NCBI GenBank assembly: GCA_963991165.1
Contig: CAXDOW010000114.1
Span: 1 to 6,320, forward strand
DNA from: GCA-2862585 sp963991165
GTDB taxonomy: Bacteria > Bacteroidota > Bacteroidia > Flavobacteriales > UBA7312
Direction: 5' to 3'
DNA: 6,320 nucleotides
Shown here piece after piece: positions 1-6,320 of the stretch; positions within the stretch are counted from its first letter, which is position 1; each line of letters opens with the position of its first letter. The notes under the pieces are model-generated. The model was not told the origin of the DNA, did no database searches, and was given only the letters and a program-made list of their open reading frames with translations. The translations under genes and the position numbers were made by a program.

Positions 1-2
1 CA

Positions 3-428
3 CACCCAGAAGGGTTGGGAGCCATGAACGTCATGCGCTTAGCCATTCAAGATGCCGAACTTAGTCCACAAGACATTGATTACGTTAATGTACACGGAAC
101 GTCAACACCATTAGGAGATATTGCCGAAATTAAAGCGATACAATCCGTCTTTGGTGAGCACGCTAAGCAACTCAATATTAGTTCAACCAAATCCATGACA
201 GGCCATTTGCTTGGAGCGGCAGGCGCCATTGAAGCAATTGCCTCCATTTTGTCCGTCAAGCACAATATCGTACCACCCACAATTAACCATTCAACCATTG
301 ACCCCGATCTTGATCCAACGCTCAATTATACCTTTAATAAGGCCCAAGAACGAACGGTCAACGCGGCCATTTCAAACACCTTTGGGTTTGGTGGGCACAA
401 CGCATGTATAATGGTTAAAAAAGTTTGA
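3..428 (+). CDS. fabF: Beta-ketoacyl-ACP synthase II, C-terminal part (5' end outside window)
   Basis: This is the last 141 codons of the condensing enzyme that elongates acyl-ACP with malonyl-ACP in cytoplasmic type II fatty-acid synthesis. The frame is open to the left edge, so the TTG at 15 is an internal Leu codon, not a start; the visible protein begins HPEGLGAMNVM, as FabF does in this region. Two catalytic histidines of the Cys-His-His triad are visible: the one in NVHGTSTPLGD (codon 93-95) and the one in KSMTGHLLGAAGA (codon 204-206). The C-terminal glycine-rich loop NTFGFGGHNACIMV follows. The nucleophilic Cys lies upstream, outside the window. Family members are about 415 residues, so roughly one third is present. 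The stop TGA shares its last base with the ATG of rnc, which suggests translational coupling. FabB or another KAS enzyme is less likely, since Bacteroidota place fabF before rnc. Confidence 0.96.
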   Translation, partial: HPEGLGAMNVMRLAIQDAELSPQDIDYVNVHGTSTPLGDIAEIKAIQSVFGEHAKQLNISSTKSMTGHLLGAAGAIEAIASILSVKHNIVPPTINHSTIDPDLDPTLNYTFNKAQERTVNAAISNTFGFGGHNACIMVKKV

Positions 429-1129
429 TGAGAATTGGTTTCATCATCCAACGGTTTTTATTTTTAAAAAAATTCCCACACCACCGCTTACTCATTCACA
501 TTTTAGGATTTATTCCCAAAAAAACAGCTTTGTTTGAAGAAGCTCTTACACATAAATCCATCAAAAATTGCGTTAGCCACAATGAACGACTAGAATACTT
601 AGGAGACGCTATTTTTGGGATGGTTATAGCCGATTATCTATACACCTTATTTCCTAATGAAAAAGAAGGGTTCTTAACCCAAACTCGCTCCAAAATAGTT
701 AGTAGAAAAACCCTTAACAAAATAGCTTTAAAAATACAGCTAAATAGAATATTAAAACATAAAGTGAAGGGCAATCAGTCTATATTTGGAAACGCTCTTG
801 AGGCCCTAATAGGGGCGGTTTTTTTAGAGAAAGGATATCGCTTTACAGCTACCTTTATTATACATACCCTGATAGAACCACATATTGATGTCAAAACTGT
901 GGCAAAACAGGTGGCCAGTTACAAAGGAAAATTACTAGAATGGGGGCAATCAAATAAAATCAACATAGAATTTGTAGTCAAATCATCCAAAGGAAAAGAC
1001 CACGAAAAATCATACGAAATAGAGTTATTTGTTGATGGCAAAAGCAAAACGATTGCCACAGGAACATCAAAAAAGAAGGCTGAAGAACGAGCAGCCACCA
1101 AAGTATACCAAGATTTAATATATTCATAA
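428..1129 (+). CDS. rnc: Ribonuclease III
   Basis: This is the cytoplasmic endonuclease that cuts double-stranded RNA, in rRNA precursor processing and turnover of structured RNAs. The 233-residue protein has the family's two domains. The RNase III domain (about 20-150) carries the signature HNERLEYLGDAIFG at 51-64, with E53, E56 and D60 matching E. coli E38, E41 and D45. A second metal-site motif, GNALEALIGAVFLEKG (121-136), has the essential Glu at E125, but N122 stands where E. coli has D114. The double-stranded RNA-binding domain (about 162-231) has YKGKLLEWGQ at its start and TSKKKAEERAATKVYQ at its end. I chose ATG 428 as the start; it overlaps the fabF stop as TGATG. The TTG one codon earlier is possible but less likely. 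No Shine-Dalgarno sequence is apparent, so translation probably depends on fabF. Length is normal for the family. Confidence 0.97.
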   Translation: MRIGFIIQRFLFLKKFPHHRLLIHILGFIPKKTALFEEALTHKSIKNCVSHNERLEYLGDAIFGMVIADYLYTLFPNEKEGFLTQTRSKIVSRKTLNKIALKIQLNRILKHKVKGNQSIFGNALEALIGAVFLEKGYRFTATFIIHTLIEPHIDVKTVAKQVASYKGKLLEWGQSNKINIEFVVKSSKGKDHEKSYEIELFVDGKSKTIATGTSKKKAEERAATKVYQDLIYS

Positions 1130-1166
1130 GATGAAATAAATTTTAAAAAACTACTTTAGCAAACAG

Positions 1167-1562
1167 ATGGGAAAACAACTATTAAGAATAGAACCTGATG
1201 TCAGTTTTTCATTGTTGGGAATCCACTGCCACTTCAAAGATTTTCGGTTTGTTTGGACAATGAATCAAGTGCTAAAGACAGAATTTCACAAAATGAACCC
1301 CTATATTGTAGAAAAAACAAAGGCAGAATTTTCAAGATACCAATTTCAAAAAGATACGGAGTGTAGCTTTATCTTTTCTAATAAATCGCCATATGGTTTT
1401 CTTATTCCAAAAAAGAAAAATGTGGATTATTGGTTGTTTTTGAATGAAAATATAGATACACAAACAGCTACACATTACAAACAGCTTATTACTAACTGCA
1501 AACATATTCTTGCTGTATTTGAAGAAAAAGACATAAAAACGAAAGAACAATTTTTATTTTAA
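1167..1562 (+). CDS. IPExxxVDY family protein, short and diverged
   Basis: This is a 131-residue protein of unknown function. The family is known mainly from Bacteroidota, where it usually sits between rnc and pyk, exactly as here. The name-giving motif is recognisable at 80-88 as IPKKKNVDY: the usual Glu is Lys, while Ile-Pro and Val-Asp-Tyr are kept. The N-terminal part (DVSFSLLGIHCHFKDFRFVW, about 11-30) resembles the 'F.LI.IH..L.DYRL.' start of the family. There is no signal peptide or membrane segment, so the protein is probably cytoplasmic. At 131 residues it is somewhat shorter than the roughly 150-160 I expect. ATG 1167 is the first usable start after an in-frame stop at 1137-1139. 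The stop is one base before the pyk ATG, so the two are likely translationally coupled. The assignment rests on position plus motif; the role is unknown. Confidence 0.85.
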   Translation: MGKQLLRIEPDVSFSLLGIHCHFKDFRFVWTMNQVLKTEFHKMNPYIVEKTKAEFSRYQFQKDTECSFIFSNKSPYGFLIPKKKNVDYWLFLNENIDTQTATHYKQLITNCKHILAVFEEKDIKTKEQFLF

Positions 1563-1563
1563 T

Positions 1564-2985
1564 ATGAAAAGAAACAACACTAAAATAGTAGCGACCATGG
1601 GGCCAAGTTGTGCCAATAAAGAAATGTTAAAAAAAATGATTGAGGCGGGCCTTAATGTTTGTCGCATCAATTTTTCTCATGGCGACCATGAAACACACCT
1701 TAAAACAATCCGTTTAATAAAGGAAATAAACAAAGAGCTGAATGTCCATACAGCCATTTTGGCTGACCTACAAGGACCAAAAATTAGAATCGGAAAGGTG
1801 AATCAAAACACTCAACTAGAGAGCGGCTCAGAATTTGTCATTACCACCACTGAATGTGTGGGTGACTCCAGCAAAGCATATATTAACTATCAACAATTTC
1901 CTAAAGACGTTGCTAATGGAGAAAAAATACTGATAGACGACGGAAAAATCCACCTAGAAGTGATTAATACAAACCAAAAAGACACCGTCATAACAACCGT
2001 TATTCACGGGGGAGAACTTTCGTCTAATAAAGGAGTAAACTTACCTAATACAGAAATTTCTCAACCATGTCTGACTGAAAAAGACCTGAAAGACTTAGAT
2101 TTTATACTAAGCCAACCCATAGAGTGGATTGGCTTATCCTTTGTTCGATCCGAAACAGATATTTTAGAGCTTAAAACCCATATACATTCAAGCCACCATA
2201 AAGCAAGAGTTGTGGCCAAAATAGAAAAACCACAAGCCATTAAGAACTTAGAAAAAATAATTGATGCAACCGATGCAGTTATGATAGCTCGAGGCGATTT
2301 AGGCGTTGAAATACCCATGCAAAAAGTGCCCGTTATCCAAAAAATGATTGCCAAAAAATGCTTGATTAAAGCCAAACCAGTTATTGTAGCGACTCAAATG
2401 CTAGAAAGTATGACCGACAACATCACACCAACACGAGCAGAGGTGAATGATGTTGCCAACTCAGTGATGGATGGAGCCGATGCCGTTATGCTTAGTGGAG
2501 AAACGTCGATAGGATCATTTCCAGTTCAAGCTGTGGAGACAATGAGTAAAATTATTACCAATGTAGAACAAGAATATTTTTCTATAAAGTCATACGACTT
2601 AAAAGAAACTCACGGTGAACGATTTATTTCGGACGCCATTTGTTATCATTCTTGTATGTTAGCCCAACAAGTCAGTGCCAAAGCAATCATTACCATGACT
2701 CACTCTGGATATAACGCCATCGAAATTTCTAGCCACAGACCACCGTGTAAAATATATGCCTTTACCAACAACCACGCCATACTGAATACCCTAAGTCTTG
2801 TGTGGGGAGTGCTCGGATTTTATTATGATAACGATACCAGTACCGATGAAACGGTCTCGGAGACGAAACGAATTCTCAAAGAACAAGGTCTTCTTGAAAA
2901 AAATGATTTAGTTTTGAACGTGGCAAGTATGCCAATAAAGGAAAAAGGAATGACTAATATGATGAGGTTAAGCTACCTCAAATAA
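1564..2985 (+). CDS. pyk: Pyruvate kinase
   Basis: This enzyme converts phosphoenolpyruvate and ADP to pyruvate and ATP in the last step of glycolysis, in the cytoplasm. At 473 residues it has the usual length. The N-terminal barrel opens with KIVATMGPSC and NVCRINFSHGDHE (nucleotide and phosphate contacts), followed by LADLQGPKIRIG at the junction with the small B domain (about 70-165). The active-site signature ARVVAKIEKPQAI has the catalytic Lys at K219 and metal ligand E221. Next come IARGDLGVEIP (R243, G244, D245), VATQML with T277, and MLSGETSIG (309-317). The C-terminal domain (about 345-473) contains the conserved THSGYNAIEISSHRP stretch and ends with SMPIKEKGMTN, typical of bacterial enzymes. 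All key residues I can check are present. The ATG follows the preceding stop by one base. Allosteric regulation cannot be read from the sequence. Confidence 0.98.
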   Translation: MKRNNTKIVATMGPSCANKEMLKKMIEAGLNVCRINFSHGDHETHLKTIRLIKEINKELNVHTAILADLQGPKIRIGKVNQNTQLESGSEFVITTTECVGDSSKAYINYQQFPKDVANGEKILIDDGKIHLEVINTNQKDTVITTVIHGGELSSNKGVNLPNTEISQPCLTEKDLKDLDFILSQPIEWIGLSFVRSETDILELKTHIHSSHHKARVVAKIEKPQAIKNLEKIIDATDAVMIARGDLGVEIPMQKVPVIQKMIAKKCLIKAKPVIVATQMLESMTDNITPTRAEVNDVANSVMDGADAVMLSGETSIGSFPVQAVETMSKIITNVEQEYFSIKSYDLKETHGERFISDAICYHSCMLAQQVSAKAIITMTHSGYNAIEISSHRPPCKIYAFTNNHAILNTLSLVWGVLGFYYDNDTSTDETVSETKRILKEQGLLEKNDLVLNVASMPIKEKGMTNMMRLSYLK

Positions 2986-2998
2986 AAACCACAAGAAA

Positions 2999-4045
2999 AT
3001 GTCTATAAACACACAACTATTAGCTGAAATTTGTGAAGCATCAGGTGCTCCTGGTCATGAGCAACGCATTCGAGAAATTGTCAGTCGAGAAGTAACACCT
3101 TTGGTCGATGATATAAGTACAGACAATATGGGAAACATTACCGCTATTAAAAGGGGAAAACAGAATAAAAAAGTAATGATAGGGGCTCACATGGATGAAA
3201 TAGGATTTATTGTTACCCATATTGACGACAATGGATTTTTACGCTTTCATACCCTAGGTGGATTTGACCCAAAAACGCTGACCGCTCAACGTGTGATTGT
3301 CCATGGAAAGAAAGACCTTATTGGCGTGATGGGTAGCAAGCCCATTCACGTAATGACACCTGAAGAACGTAATAAAGCCCCCAAAACAACCGACTTTTTT
3401 ATTGATATGGGCATGTCCAAAGAAGAGGTTGAAAAGGTTGTTGAAATTGGCAACCCAGTTACACGAGAAAGAAAGCTAATTGAAATGGGCAATTGCGTAA
3501 ACTGTAAATCAATAGACAATAGAGTATCTGTATTTATTTTAATAGAGATGCTTCGAGAAATTAAAGACAACCCATTTGATATATACGCTGTATTTACCGT
3601 TCAAGAGGAAGTAGGAATTAGAGGAGCCAATGTGGCAACGCAAAACATCCAGCCCGACTTTGGTTTTGGATTAGACACCACTATTGCCTACGACGTTCCT
3701 GGGGCCTCGCCACACGAAAAAATCACCGAACTTGGCAAAGGAGCCGCCATTAAAGTAATGGACTCTTCTACCATCTGTGACTACAGAATGGTAAAATACA
3801 TGAAAGAAGTCGCAAGTAATAATAAGATTCCTTATCAATTAGAAATTCTTACTGGCGGAGGGACCGATACGGCTGGAATACAACGATTTACGCCAGGAGG
3901 CTCTATCGCGGGGGCAGTATCTATTCCTACCAGACATATACATCAAGTTATAGAAATGGCCGATAAAACAGATATCAGAAACGCCATTGACTTATTACAT
4001 CAATCAGTGAAAAACCTAGATCAGTACGATTGGAATTTTAGGTAG
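2999..4045 (+). CDS. M42 family metallo-aminopeptidase
   Basis: This is a 348-residue cytoplasmic dinuclear-metal aminopeptidase of the MH clan; relatives form large tetrahedral assemblies that trim oligopeptides and are often misnamed endoglucanases. The expected ligand set is visible: H64 in GAHMDEIGF, D173 in KSIDNRVS, catalytic and ligand pair E203-E204 in VQEEVGIRGA, D226 in GLDTTIAYD, and H315 in IPTRHIHQVIEM. The TGGGTDTAGIQ loop is also present. There is no signal peptide. Residues about 70-160 are the inserted dimerisation domain typical of M42 enzymes. The gene follows pyk by 13 bases without a Shine-Dalgarno sequence and is probably the last gene of the operon. It ends in tandem stops, TAG then TAA. 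Substrate preference (leucyl, glutamyl or other) cannot be told from the sequence, so no gene symbol is given. Confidence 0.95.
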   Translation: MSINTQLLAEICEASGAPGHEQRIREIVSREVTPLVDDISTDNMGNITAIKRGKQNKKVMIGAHMDEIGFIVTHIDDNGFLRFHTLGGFDPKTLTAQRVIVHGKKDLIGVMGSKPIHVMTPEERNKAPKTTDFFIDMGMSKEEVEKVVEIGNPVTRERKLIEMGNCVNCKSIDNRVSVFILIEMLREIKDNPFDIYAVFTVQEEVGIRGANVATQNIQPDFGFGLDTTIAYDVPGASPHEKITELGKGAAIKVMDSSTICDYRMVKYMKEVASNNKIPYQLEILTGGGTDTAGIQRFTPGGSIAGAVSIPTRHIHQVIEMADKTDIRNAIDLLHQSVKNLDQYDWNFR

Positions 4046-4265
4046 TAACGAGGTCATTTATCTATAAATCAATATTTCAGATTGTCAAACGTTTCTTCTA
4101 GACAATTTTCACTTTTAACAAACGTCTCAACGGGACTTCTATCGCCCCCATTTTATTTTCGTTTGGTTCACAGCATTTTATAGTTGAACAAATGAGGGTT
4201 GTCCTGTTAAGAGAACTCGCGGAAAGTTTGATTGAAAAAGCTAAAATTACCTTTGCTTGTCTTTT
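4046..4265. other. Convergent intergenic region, no supported gene
   Basis: These 220 bases separate the 3' ends of two convergent transcription units. Apart from the weak hairpin near 4079-4113 they contain an imperfect direct repeat, CAAACGTTTC (4086-4095) and CAAACGTCTC (4119-4128), the first of which includes the palindrome AAACGTTT. Two stretches stay open without being convincing genes. One is on the minus strand, 4101-4265, in frame with and after the stop of the small lipoprotein gene. The other is on the plus strand from about 4102 to 4269, whose only ATG (4192) would give 25 residues. I recognise neither translation, and I see no tRNA, transposase or clear attachment site. Confidence 0.6.
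4079..4113 (+). terminator. Possible weak intrinsic terminator after the fabF-M42 operon
   Basis: AGATTGTC (4079-4086) can pair with GACAATTT (4101-4108), including one G-U pair, around a loop of about 14 bases. The right arm runs into TTTTC and then ACTTTTAAC. It lies 34 bases after the M42 stop, in the right place for the end of the plus-strand operon. The stem is A/T-rich and the loop long, so it may be weak. Read on the minus strand, no T-run follows it. Confidence 0.3.
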
Positions 4266-4499
4266 TTAATGGTCTTCATTCTTCACATAGTCCATTTCGC
4301 AAACTGGGCATTTACCAGCTTTATCACTTCCGCTGCCTTTACAATGCATCGGACATACATAGTCAGAGGTATACTCTTTTCCTAGTTTTTCATTTTGTTC
4401 TGTTTTTGTTGAGTTTTTAGACTTATTTCCACACGAATTAAGACTAATACCGACAGCAAAAACTGCGATGAGAACGAATTTTAATTTTGAATTTTTCAT
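4266..4499 (-). CDS. Small lipoprotein with heavy-metal-binding domain (HMBD)
   Basis: This 77-residue protein is probably exported and lipid-anchored, and binds a soft metal such as copper in the periplasm. A basic start (MKNSKLK) and a hydrophobic stretch (8-20) lead to the lipobox-like LNSC, with the lipidated Cys at C23. A polar Lys/Ser/Glu-rich linker follows (24-45). The C-terminal domain (47-75) is HMBD-like: YVCPMHCKG then AGKCPVCEMDYV, with candidate ligands C49, M51, H52, C64, C67 and M69. It departs from the common form in having C53 where Pro is usual, one extra residue between the two halves, and E68 where Gly is usual. It starts 29 bases after the efflux adaptor gene and is probably cotranscribed. 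The A/T-rich gap has no Shine-Dalgarno sequence. A metallochaperone or metal sponge for the neighbouring pump is my inference; lipidation is predicted only. Confidence 0.88.
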   Translation of the reverse strand: MKNSKLKFVLIAVFAVGISLNSCGNKSKNSTKTEQNEKLGKEYTSDYVCPMHCKGSGSDKAGKCPVCEMDYVKNEDH

Positions 4500-4528
4500 T
4501 GTTATAAAATTTAAAAATTAATAAATAT

Positions 4529-6320
4529 TTAGTGATTATGTCTATTGATTTTAACATTTGATTTCTCTATTGAAAGCGGATTTTTGAAGTTTATATCAAT
4601 TGTGTCTTGTACAGTTCCGCATTTAAGCATTTTTTCTCCAAAGTATGGATTAAGTATTTTCTCGTCCTTACTTAACCAGTCCGCTCCATTATTGTCGTTT
4701 GCCATAGGGCAGCGCTGAATATAGAAGGTATCAGAAGCAACCCCAAATACTTTTATAGACTTTATAAATGCCTGTGATAGAAATATGAACTGATTACGCT
4801 GTTTTTCTATATCACTTGTTTCAATGATTTTTTTACCGTGAGACTGAATAGCTTTTAACTGCTCCATCCAATAGATATGTGCTTTGTTCTTAACTAAAGT
4901 CATATTTACTTTTTCCGTTTCACTTAAAAGATCATTAGCCGCTTCAACGGCCTTTTCGGCATTACTTTCAACAAGAGCATTTTTCAATAATAAATATGTA
5001 TTTGTAACTGCTGTTAATTGCTCTTTGAATAATTGTGGCGTTGTTTCAGTGTAATTTGGCAACTGTTGCGAATGAACAGAATTTTTTGCCCTTATACTTT
5101 TATTCATCATACTGACTTGATTATTTAATTGAGCCGAAGCATCAATTACAAACGCTCCGTTGGTTACCACTTCTTCACCATGTTCTAAGCCGCGAACGAT
5201 GGCATATCCTGAGGCTGTAGCATTACCAATTTCTATTTCTCTGTATTCAAAGGAAGGAATGTCGGTATTAGGAATTTTTACATATACAACCGACCGCTGT
5301 CCTGTCCACAACACCGCAGACTTTGGTACCGATAGTTGATTTGAGCTTGTGGAAGTATAAAGTTCACCCGATATAAACATTTCAGGCTTCAGTGTGCCCG
5401 TCTTATTGTTGACTTCTGCACGAATAGTGGCTGATCTGGTATTTGGGTCAATAACTGGGTTTATGAAAGTTATTTTTGCCTTGAACTTTTTGTTGGGAGT
5501 TGATAGTGTAGTAAAACTTAGAGTTTGTCCAATTTTTACTCTTGGTAGATCGTTTTCATATACATCAAGCAAAGCCCATAGACTGTATAAATCCTGTACG
5601 TCAAACAAGACTTCACCAGTTGATAAATAATCTCCCACGGAAATTCTTTTTTGTTGTACGACTCCAGAATAGTCAGCATAAATATCAAAATTCTCTCGAA
5701 TGATTCCGTCAGTCAAAATGTCTTGTATTACCTCATTTCCGATTTTCCAAAACTTTAATTTGTTCTTGGCCGCTGTTAATAGTCCAGGACTTATATCCTG
5801 CATTTTTTGTGCTTCTAATAATTCCTTTTGAGCGGTAATTAATTCGGGGGAATAAATAGTTGCTATCTTTTGTCCTTTTTTAACCTTCTCTCCTGTATAG
5901 CTTACATATAGTTTTTCAATCCGTCCTGGAATATGTGTAACTAGACTGGCAGATTTAGTTTCGTTGGCTTGGATTTTACCATTGAGTTTTAAGGGGGCAT
6001 TTTCAATTGCATCAGTATTTCCGACTGAAGTCGTTTGAATATTAGCCAACTTGATAGCCTCCGCAGTCATTTGAAAGCCTATTTCATTATTACTAACCGA
6101 CTGGCTTGCTGGAATTAAGTCCATTCCACAAATTGGACAGTCACCAGGTTCATTTTGGCGAATTTGTGGGTGCATTGAGCAAGTCCAGGTTTCTGATTCT
6201 TGTTGGCTTGAACTATGTTCGTTATGCTCTTGGGTTGATTTAGTGTTTTGCTTTAACAACAACCAACACATTAAAAACCCAATGACTAAAGCAAAAATGG
6301 CCACGATATAAATACTATAC
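4529..6320 (-). CDS. CusB-like RND efflux periplasmic adaptor with HMBD and DUF3347-type domains (5' end outside window)
   Basis: This is the membrane-fusion subunit linking an inner-membrane RND metal pump to an outer-membrane channel, probably for Cu+/Ag+ or another heavy metal. The frame runs off the right edge reading YSIYIVAIF, so GTG 6302-6304 is most likely an internal Val codon and the true start a few codons outside. Numbering from that codon: an N-terminal membrane anchor (about 1-17); a His/Ser/Glu-rich linker; an HMBD (40-65) with TCSMHP and GDCPICGMDLIP (C42, M44, H45, C56, C59, M61); the barrel-sandwich and hairpin (about 110-235, including PGRIEKLYVSYTGEKVKKGQ); and the beta-barrel and membrane-proximal domains (about 235-400). 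A C-terminal DUF3347-type domain (about 424-565) has YIQRCPMAN, GADWLS, NPYFG and MLKCGTV, with C532, M534 and C562 as possible metal ligands. At 591-plus residues it is longer than plain CusB because of the two extra domains. The pump itself is not in the window. Confidence 0.93.
   Translation of the reverse strand, partial: YSIYIVAIFALVIGFLMCWLLLKQNTKSTQEHNEHSSSQQESETWTCSMHPQIRQNEPGDCPICGMDLIPASQSVSNNEIGFQMTAEAIKLANIQTTSVGNTDAIENAPLKLNGKIQANETKSASLVTHIPGRIEKLYVSYTGEKVKKGQKIATIYSPELITAQKELLEAQKMQDISPGLLTAAKNKLKFWKIGNEVIQDILTDGIIRENFDIYADYSGVVQQKRISVGDYLSTGEVLFDVQDLYSLWALLDVYENDLPRVKIGQTLSFTTLSTPNKKFKAKITFINPVIDPNTRSATIRAEVNNKTGTLKPEMFISGELYTSTSSNQLSVPKSAVLWTGQRSVVYVKIPNTDIPSFEYREIEIGNATASGYAIVRGLEHGEEVVTNGAFVIDASAQLNNQVSMMNKSIRAKNSVHSQQLPNYTETTPQLFKEQLTAVTNTYLLLKNALVESNAEKAVEAANDLLSETEKVNMTLVKNKAHIYWMEQLKAIQSHGKKIIETSDIEKQRNQFIFLSQAFIKSIKVFGVASDTFYIQRCPMANDNNGADWLSKDEKILNPYFGEKMLKCGTVQDTIDINFKNPLSIEKSNVKINRHNH

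Noticed and set aside
80..325. Minus-strand open frame of 81 codons inside fabF
   Set aside because: It lies antisense to well-conserved fabF codons and its translation has no recognisable family.
1131..1139. Two-codon ATG-AAA-TAA mini-frame just after the rnc stop, in frame with the next gene
   Set aside because: So short a frame is expected by chance in A/T-rich DNA; its only use is to show that the next gene cannot start before 1140.
2061..2375. Minus-strand open frame of 104 codons inside pyk
   Set aside because: It is antisense to the conserved active-site region of pyruvate kinase, whose frame is fully intact, and looks like a shadow.
3346..3570. Minus-strand open frame of 74 codons inside the M42 gene
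   Set aside because: It is antisense to an intact conserved gene and has a low-complexity, Ser/Ile-rich translation without known motifs.
4225..4267. Possible hairpin AAAGC...GCTT before a T-run as a second terminator
   Set aside because: The stem is only four or five pairs with a loop of 13 or so, and on the plus strand it would lie too far after the M42 stop to be persuasive.
4192..4269. Plus-strand 25-codon frame starting at ATG 4192
   Set aside because: It is too short, shows no recognisable features or start signal, and overlaps the end of the lipoprotein gene on the other strand.
4232..4420. Plus-strand frame of 62 codons overlapping the small lipoprotein gene
   Set aside because: It needs a TTG start and is antisense to the lipoprotein, which has a convincing signal peptide and metal-binding motif.
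5394..5630. Plus-strand frame of 78 codons inside the adaptor gene
   Set aside because: It is antisense to the adaptor's beta-barrel region and is best explained as a shadow.
6302..6304. GTG as the start codon of the efflux adaptor
   Set aside because: The frame stays open to the window edge and the upstream residues YSIYI extend the membrane anchor naturally, so the real start is most likely just outside.

Overview
The window looks like chromosomal DNA of a low-GC member of the Bacteroidota, most likely a flavobacterium-like lineage. The basis is the gene order fabF, rnc, an IPExxxVDY-family gene and pyk, which is characteristic of that phylum; near-absence of Shine-Dalgarno-like sequence with A/T-rich start regions; and a metal-efflux adaptor with the HMBD-adaptor-DUF3347 layout common in Bacteroidota. 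The species cannot be named from this sequence.

Left part, 3-4045, plus strand: five genes packed head to tail. They are the C-terminal third of fabF (beta-ketoacyl-ACP synthase II, cut by the window edge), rnc (RNase III), a short IPExxxVDY-family protein of unknown function, pyk (pyruvate kinase) and an M42-family metallo-aminopeptidase. Junctions are a 1-base overlap (fabF/rnc), a 37-base gap, a 1-base gap (IPExxxVDY/pyk) and a 13-base gap (pyk/M42). I see no internal terminator, so they probably form one housekeeping transcript spanning fatty-acid elongation, RNA processing, lower glycolysis and peptide turnover.

Middle, 4046-4265: a 220-base region between convergent transcription units. 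It has one weak hairpin followed by a short T-run that could end the plus-strand operon, and a short imperfect direct repeat. No gene can be supported. It lies between the housekeeping block and the metal-efflux genes.

Right part, 4266-6320, minus strand: a metal-efflux module read right to left. First comes a CusB-like periplasmic adaptor of an RND metal pump, with an N-terminal membrane segment, a heavy-metal-binding domain (HMBD), the adaptor core and a C-terminal DUF3347-type domain. Its first few codons lie beyond the right edge. After 29 bases comes a 77-residue lipoprotein carrying its own variant HMBD. The two probably bind Cu+/Ag+ or a similar soft metal in the periplasm and pass it to an RND pump and outer-membrane channel, which would be expected to the right of the window but are not visible.

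I found no clearly novel system. The points most worth a second look are an Asn in place of one metal-binding Asp in RNase III, a diverged and shortened IPExxxVDY protein, the variant metal-binding motif of the small lipoprotein with a second HMBD in its operon partner, and the unexplained intergenic segment.
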